A stretch of DNA of 64,000 bases. It comes from an uncultured Pedosphaera sp. (GTDB taxonomy: Bacteria; Verrucomicrobiota; Verrucomicrobiia; Limisphaerales; Pedosphaeraceae). Under the pieces are notes generated by a model. That model was not told where the DNA came from. It saw nothing but the letters and a program-made list of their open reading frames with translations, and did no database searches. The stretch's first letter is position 1; each line of letters starts with the position of its first letter. This document shows, one piece after another, positions 61,738 through 64,000 of this stretch. The stretch spans positions 1 through 64,000 of the forward strand of contig CAIXFN010000083.1 in the NCBI GenBank assembly GCA_903918755.1, in the 5' to 3' direction. Both the position numbers and the translations under genes were made by a program.

Positions 61738-62069
61738 TCCACCGCAAAGAGCGCCCGGAATTTGATTTTGAGCCGGATGTCCCGGAATCGTTGCTGGAGG
61801 GGAAAACCGCCGAGCAACGGTATCTGTACGAGCAGGCATCTATTCACCGGCAGCAAAACAATATGATCCTTTCACGACTGGCCGACGGTGACGAGCGTTT
61901 TGCTACAATGCAGAAAGGCCGGGAGACTCAGCAGGAAGAAATCGACGCCCTTAAAAAGCGGGTAACGGTGCTGGAAAATGCCCGCATTTGGATACTCGGC
62001 GCGGCGGCGGCCCTGGGTCTGGTGCTGCGTCTACTGTGGGACCTGACAAAAGATAAATTGAAGCACTGA
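61734..62069 (+). CDS. Small membrane protein with coiled coil, XhlA-like
   Basis: A 111-residue protein: a coiled coil (about 45-82, ETQQEEIDALKKRVTVLEN) ending in one C-terminal membrane segment (about 84-102). The topology resembles XhlA-type haemolysin/holin-associated proteins. Start overlaps the previous stop (ATGA). First of the putative lysis genes. Confidence 0.55.
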   Translation: MIHRKERPEFDFEPDVPESLLEGKTAEQRYLYEQASIHRQQNNMILSRLADGDERFATMQKGRETQQEEIDALKKRVTVLENARIWILGAAAALGLVLRLLWDLTKDKLKH

Positions 62070-62085
62070 CGTTTTGCGAGAGGTG
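62067..62085 (+). repeat. TGACGTT junction motif, copy 5
   Basis: TGACGTT begins in the stop codon of the XhlA-like gene; AGGTGAA follows after 7 nt. The next CDS starts only at 62123, so the motif is not simply a ribosome binding site. Confidence 0.55.
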
Positions 62086-62122
62086 AACGCAGTAAACCAA
62101 ATAGCAAAAACCAGATAGCACT

Positions 62123-62572
62123 ATGAGCGATACAACCAATCCTGTGGCCCCGGCTCCCGCCCCGGCCCCGACTCCTACTCCCGCCCCGGCTCCCGCCGGG
62201 ATCGTAATTACTTTGACGCCTGACCAGTTGCGGACGGCGTTGCAACCGCTCGCGGCGGACCTCGGCGCGGCGGTGCCCGTGATCAAGAATGTGATCGCCG
62301 ATGTGAAGGCGGGCGGAATTGCCGGCGCTTTGAAGGATGTGCCCGACGTTGAAAAGGTGGGGCTCGCTCTGTTCAACGACGGCAAGGCCGCGTTGCCGAC
62401 GATCAAGGCCGGGGTCAAGTCCACGGAATTCTGGATTGTGGCCGGAGTGCTGATCGTCATGACGACATTTGCGGCGGTGGGACACCCCTTGCCCGTGGAT
62501 GTGGATGCCGTCCTGGGCGTGGTGGCGGGCATCTACACGGCGGCCCGGTCCCTGGTCAAAAAGTCGGCATAA
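62123..62572 (+). CDS. Holin candidate
   Basis: A 149-residue protein with a Pro/Ala-rich N-terminus, a helical middle and two hydrophobic segments near the C-terminus (STEFWIVAGVLIVMTTFAAV; AVLGVVAGIYTAARSL) and a basic end. The hairpin of two membrane helices with a charged tail fits a class II holin. Family not recognised. Confidence 0.55.
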   Translation: MSDTTNPVAPAPAPAPTPTPAPAPAGIVITLTPDQLRTALQPLAADLGAAVPVIKNVIADVKAGGIAGALKDVPDVEKVGLALFNDGKAALPTIKAGVKSTEFWIVAGVLIVMTTFAAVGHPLPVDVDAVLGVVAGIYTAARSLVKKSA

Positions 62573-62581
62573 GGCCCGGCC

Positions 62582-62821
62582 ATGGTTTCCGGAGCCTTAA
62601 CGGTGCTGGGGACAATCCTTTCGCTCCTGTTCTGGCTGTTACAACGCCAGCAGGCGCGAAAGGCGGACCCGGCGGAAGCAAATGCAAAGCGATATGAAAC
62701 GATTGATGCAGACCTTAAAAAAGGCGATGGCGTGCAAGCTGGCGTTAATGGGTCTAACGATCTTGACGATCTCGACAGGTTGCAGCACGCCCAAGGTTAT
62801 CAGCGCGGATCAGACGCTTGA
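62582..62821 (+). CDS. Inner-membrane spanin subunit candidate (Rz-like)
   Basis: A 79-residue protein with an N-terminal membrane helix (about 4-21, GALTVLGTILSLLFWLL), then a charged periplasmic part (RQQARKADPAEANAKRYETI). A lipoprotein gene starts inside it in another frame, the classical Rz/Rz1 arrangement. It is shorter than lambda Rz. Confidence 0.55.
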   Translation: MVSGALTVLGTILSLLFWLLQRQQARKADPAEANAKRYETIDADLKKGDGVQAGVNGSNDLDDLDRLQHAQGYQRGSDA

Positions 62822-62972
62822 GCGGATGCCAGCGGGCCAGTCGCTGACCGCCCCCGTGGACGGGTGGTTTATGACGGACGCCCTTTATCAACGCTATCGC
62901 CGGGCGGTAGCGGATCGAATTTTGGAAGTGGAAACGAAGGGCACCGGCACCAATGCCCCCGCGTCCAAATAA
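62694..62972 (+). CDS. Outer-membrane spanin lipoprotein candidate (Rz1-like)
   Basis: About 92 residues from ATG 62694 (an ATG at 62682 adds four). A lipoprotein signal is clear: KRLMQT, a hydrophobic core LALMGLTILTI and lipobox STGC. The mature part is about 65 residues. The gene overlaps the Rz-like gene by 128 nt in the +1 frame. With that protein it would bridge the periplasm in lysis. Unrelated small lipoprotein is the alternative. Confidence 0.6.
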   Translation: MKRLMQTLKKAMACKLALMGLTILTISTGCSTPKVISADQTLERMPAGQSLTAPVDGWFMTDALYQRYRRAVADRILEVETKGTGTNAPASK

Positions 62973-62977
62973 GTTTT

Positions 62978-63058
62978 GGGTTGCCGTCCTCTCATGCGTG
63001 GTTTGGTTGGTCCGGCGTGGTGAACCGGATTTTGCAGGCGGCCACGGGACGGCAACCC
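62978..63058 (+). other. Structured intergenic RNA element before the tail tube gene
   Basis: Perfect 11-bp arms GGGTTGCCGTC (62978-62988) and GACGGCAACCC (63048-63058) enclose 59 nt that contain a second stem TCCGG/CCGGA. It begins 5 nt after the lipoprotein stop and ends 28 nt before the next ATG. With only TTTAATT after the stem it could be a weak terminator or a translation-control hairpin. Confidence 0.55.
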
Positions 63059-63086
63059 TTTAATTGTTCAACGAAAGCAAAATAAT

Positions 63087-63626
63087 ATGAATCAAGGCTC
63101 CAAAATTCTCGGCAGTCATTTCTACTTTGTCTTGGACGGCACGGCGTATACGCAGCCGGGCGCGGGCACAGTGGACCGCAACAACAAACCCGCGCAGGCG
63201 GACACAAGCTGGAACGACCTCGGCATTGGCCAGTGCGGCGTGACTCGCGGACAAGAGGAACGGGAAGTTTGGGCACCTACTCCGGGCCGCCTGCGCCGTT
63301 ACGACATCATCCACACGAAGCACAAGATGGATTGGAAGTTGGATTGCGAGGAATTGTCCCCCACCGTATGGGTCGTGCTGATGGGTTCTGGCGCACTGGC
63401 CACCGGCGGGACCACCGGCCAGTATAACCCGCTTTCGGCTCCGCGCTTCCGTGGTTGGCTCCATGTGCAGCAGTACGACCAAGGCGATGCCCTTTTCAAC
63501 ACTGTGGATCAATACGGGGTTTTGACGCCTTCGGGCGAGGTCAAGTTTGATGACAACGTGATCAAGGTCGCCTTCGACTTCAAGGGGCTACACAGTGTTT
63601 TCAACACGGGCAATATCGCGCAATAA
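63087..63626 (+). CDS. Major tail (tube) protein candidate
   Basis: A 179-residue beta-rich protein (ILGSHFYFVLDGTAYTQPG; DIIHTKHKMDWKLDCEELSP; FDDNVIKVAFDFKGLHSVF). Length, all-beta pattern and position after the connector genes fit a tail-tube monomer. Family not named from sequence. Confidence 0.6.
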   Translation: MNQGSKILGSHFYFVLDGTAYTQPGAGTVDRNNKPAQADTSWNDLGIGQCGVTRGQEEREVWAPTPGRLRRYDIIHTKHKMDWKLDCEELSPTVWVVLMGSGALATGGTTGQYNPLSAPRFRGWLHVQQYDQGDALFNTVDQYGVLTPSGEVKFDDNVIKVAFDFKGLHSVFNTGNIAQ

Positions 63627-63632
63627 ACCGCC

Positions 63633-63932
63633 ATGCCCTCCCTCCTTGATCCCTTTGACCCGACGCCGCCGGATACGGCAATGCTGGCCAACAATACGCC
63701 ACCAGACCCGACGGCTCCGGGGACCCACGCGATGCCCTCGGGCGCGGCCTTTGACGCGGGCGCTCCGGGCACGCACGCCAACACCTGGGCAGCCTTTGAC
63801 GGGACGGCTCCGGGGGCGGCGGCGGTGCCGCTGGGCTCGGGTTTCGACGCGGGCAGCCCGGGCACGCATATCATTCCTTTAGGGGCGGCGTTTGACGGTA
63901 CGCCCCCCGGCTCGCAGCTTCTTGCGAATTAA
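63633..63932 (+). CDS. Short tandem-repeat protein in the tail region
   Basis: A 99-residue protein made of four to five imperfect 16-residue units (PLGAAFDGTAPG, PSGAAFDAGAPGTHA and variants). There is no charge cluster, Cys or membrane segment. It looks like a beta-solenoid or flexible spacer. No family recognised. Confidence 0.55.
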   Translation: MPSLLDPFDPTPPDTAMLANNTPPDPTAPGTHAMPSGAAFDAGAPGTHANTWAAFDGTAPGAAAVPLGSGFDAGSPGTHIIPLGAAFDGTPPGSQLLAN

Positions 63933-63965
63933 CCAACCGTTGTTTACACCAAAACACACACGAAC

Positions 63966-64000
63966 ATGAGCGAAGTTATTGAATTGAAAAGCGGGCCGAC
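63966..64000 (+). CDS. Start of next tail gene, partial
   Basis: An ATG at 63966 opens MSEVIELKSGP before the window ends. From its position after the tail tube it may be a tail-assembly chaperone; too short to tell. Confidence 0.4.
   Translation, partial: MSEVIELKSGP

Larger units (their letters stand above)
27503..64000. mobile_element. Prophage (lambda-type siphovirus-like), left 36.5 kb
   Basis: The element begins at the tRNA-Ala fragment and runs past the right edge. It contains an early recombination/replication operon, a reversed fibre gene, a reversed AAA/DUF cassette, and a late region in lambda-like order: small and large terminase, portal, S49 protease, coiled-coil protein, major capsid, connectors, tail terminator, lysis genes and tail tube. 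No integrase, CI-type repressor, tape measure or endolysin was found, so about 15-25 kb may remain outside the window. Structural genes look intact. Confidence 0.88.

Overview
The window reads as a chromosome segment from a Verrucomicrobiota bacterium, probably near the Pedosphaera/Limisphaera group. This rests on an ECF sigma factor with a C-terminal membrane tail next to a DUF1559-style pseudopilin, an mcsA-mcsB-clpC operon, and the composition of the ATP-grasp/alpha-E operon. Lineage is inference; no rRNA is present. No CRISPR array and no complete tRNA were seen.

Host part (about 1-27,500). On the minus strand are the start of a YacL-like PIN/TRAM membrane protein, a three-gene MCE/Mla-type lipid transporter (permease, ATPase, MCE subunit), then ilvE, mcsA, mcsB and clpC as a protein quality-control operon, an HU/IHF-type protein, a class 2 dihydroorotate dehydrogenase and an exported M14 zinc peptidase. 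From 12,386 to 25,108 six closely packed plus-strand genes follow: circularly permuted ATP-grasp, alpha-E, a giant transglutaminase/DUF2126 protein, an ATP-grasp/alpha-E fusion, a second transglutaminase, and a 1,141-residue protein that may be a PPi-type PEP carboxykinase. The first five match the predicted peptide-amidoligase/peptide-tagging system. A good sigma-54-like -24/-12 element lies about 60 nt upstream of the first gene. A pseudopilin and an ECF sigma factor close this part.

Prophage part (about 27,503 to past 64,000). The left border is a 3' half of tRNA-Ala(GGC), cut at the anticodon loop, as expected of attL; the complete tRNA and probably the integrase should lie beyond the window. 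The element starts with a zinc-ribbon membrane gene carrying an in-frame TAG, and a divergent pair of related small DNA-binding proteins around operator-like repeats. A plus-strand early operon follows (28,449-35,930): HTH protein, membrane proteins, a putative annealing protein, an exonuclease VIII-like nuclease, a VRR-NUC nuclease, a PolX-like nucleotidyltransferase, a YdaU-like protein and a DUF3102 protein. Next come a reversed 996-residue SGNH/tail-fibre mosaic gene (36,245-39,235) and a reversed cassette of about 14 small genes (46,060-39,545) built around a Ycf46-like AAA+ ATPase, DUF1257 (Ycf35), DUF2997, DUF3150 and a second AAA ATPase, with hairpins in most gaps. From 46,449 a PAPS-reductase-like gene leads into the lambda-type late region: terminase, portal, S49 head protease, two exported fibre-like proteins, coiled-coil protein, major capsid protein, connectors, holin/spanin candidates, tail tube and a short repeat protein.

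Most unusual: the Ycf46/DUF1257/DUF2997/DUF3150 cassette with its hairpin-studded layout; a conserved TGACGTT-N7-GGGTGAA motif at late-gene junctions; TAAGACA-type operator candidates shared by the two divergent control regions; and a reversed fibre gene assembled from modules of both late fibre genes.
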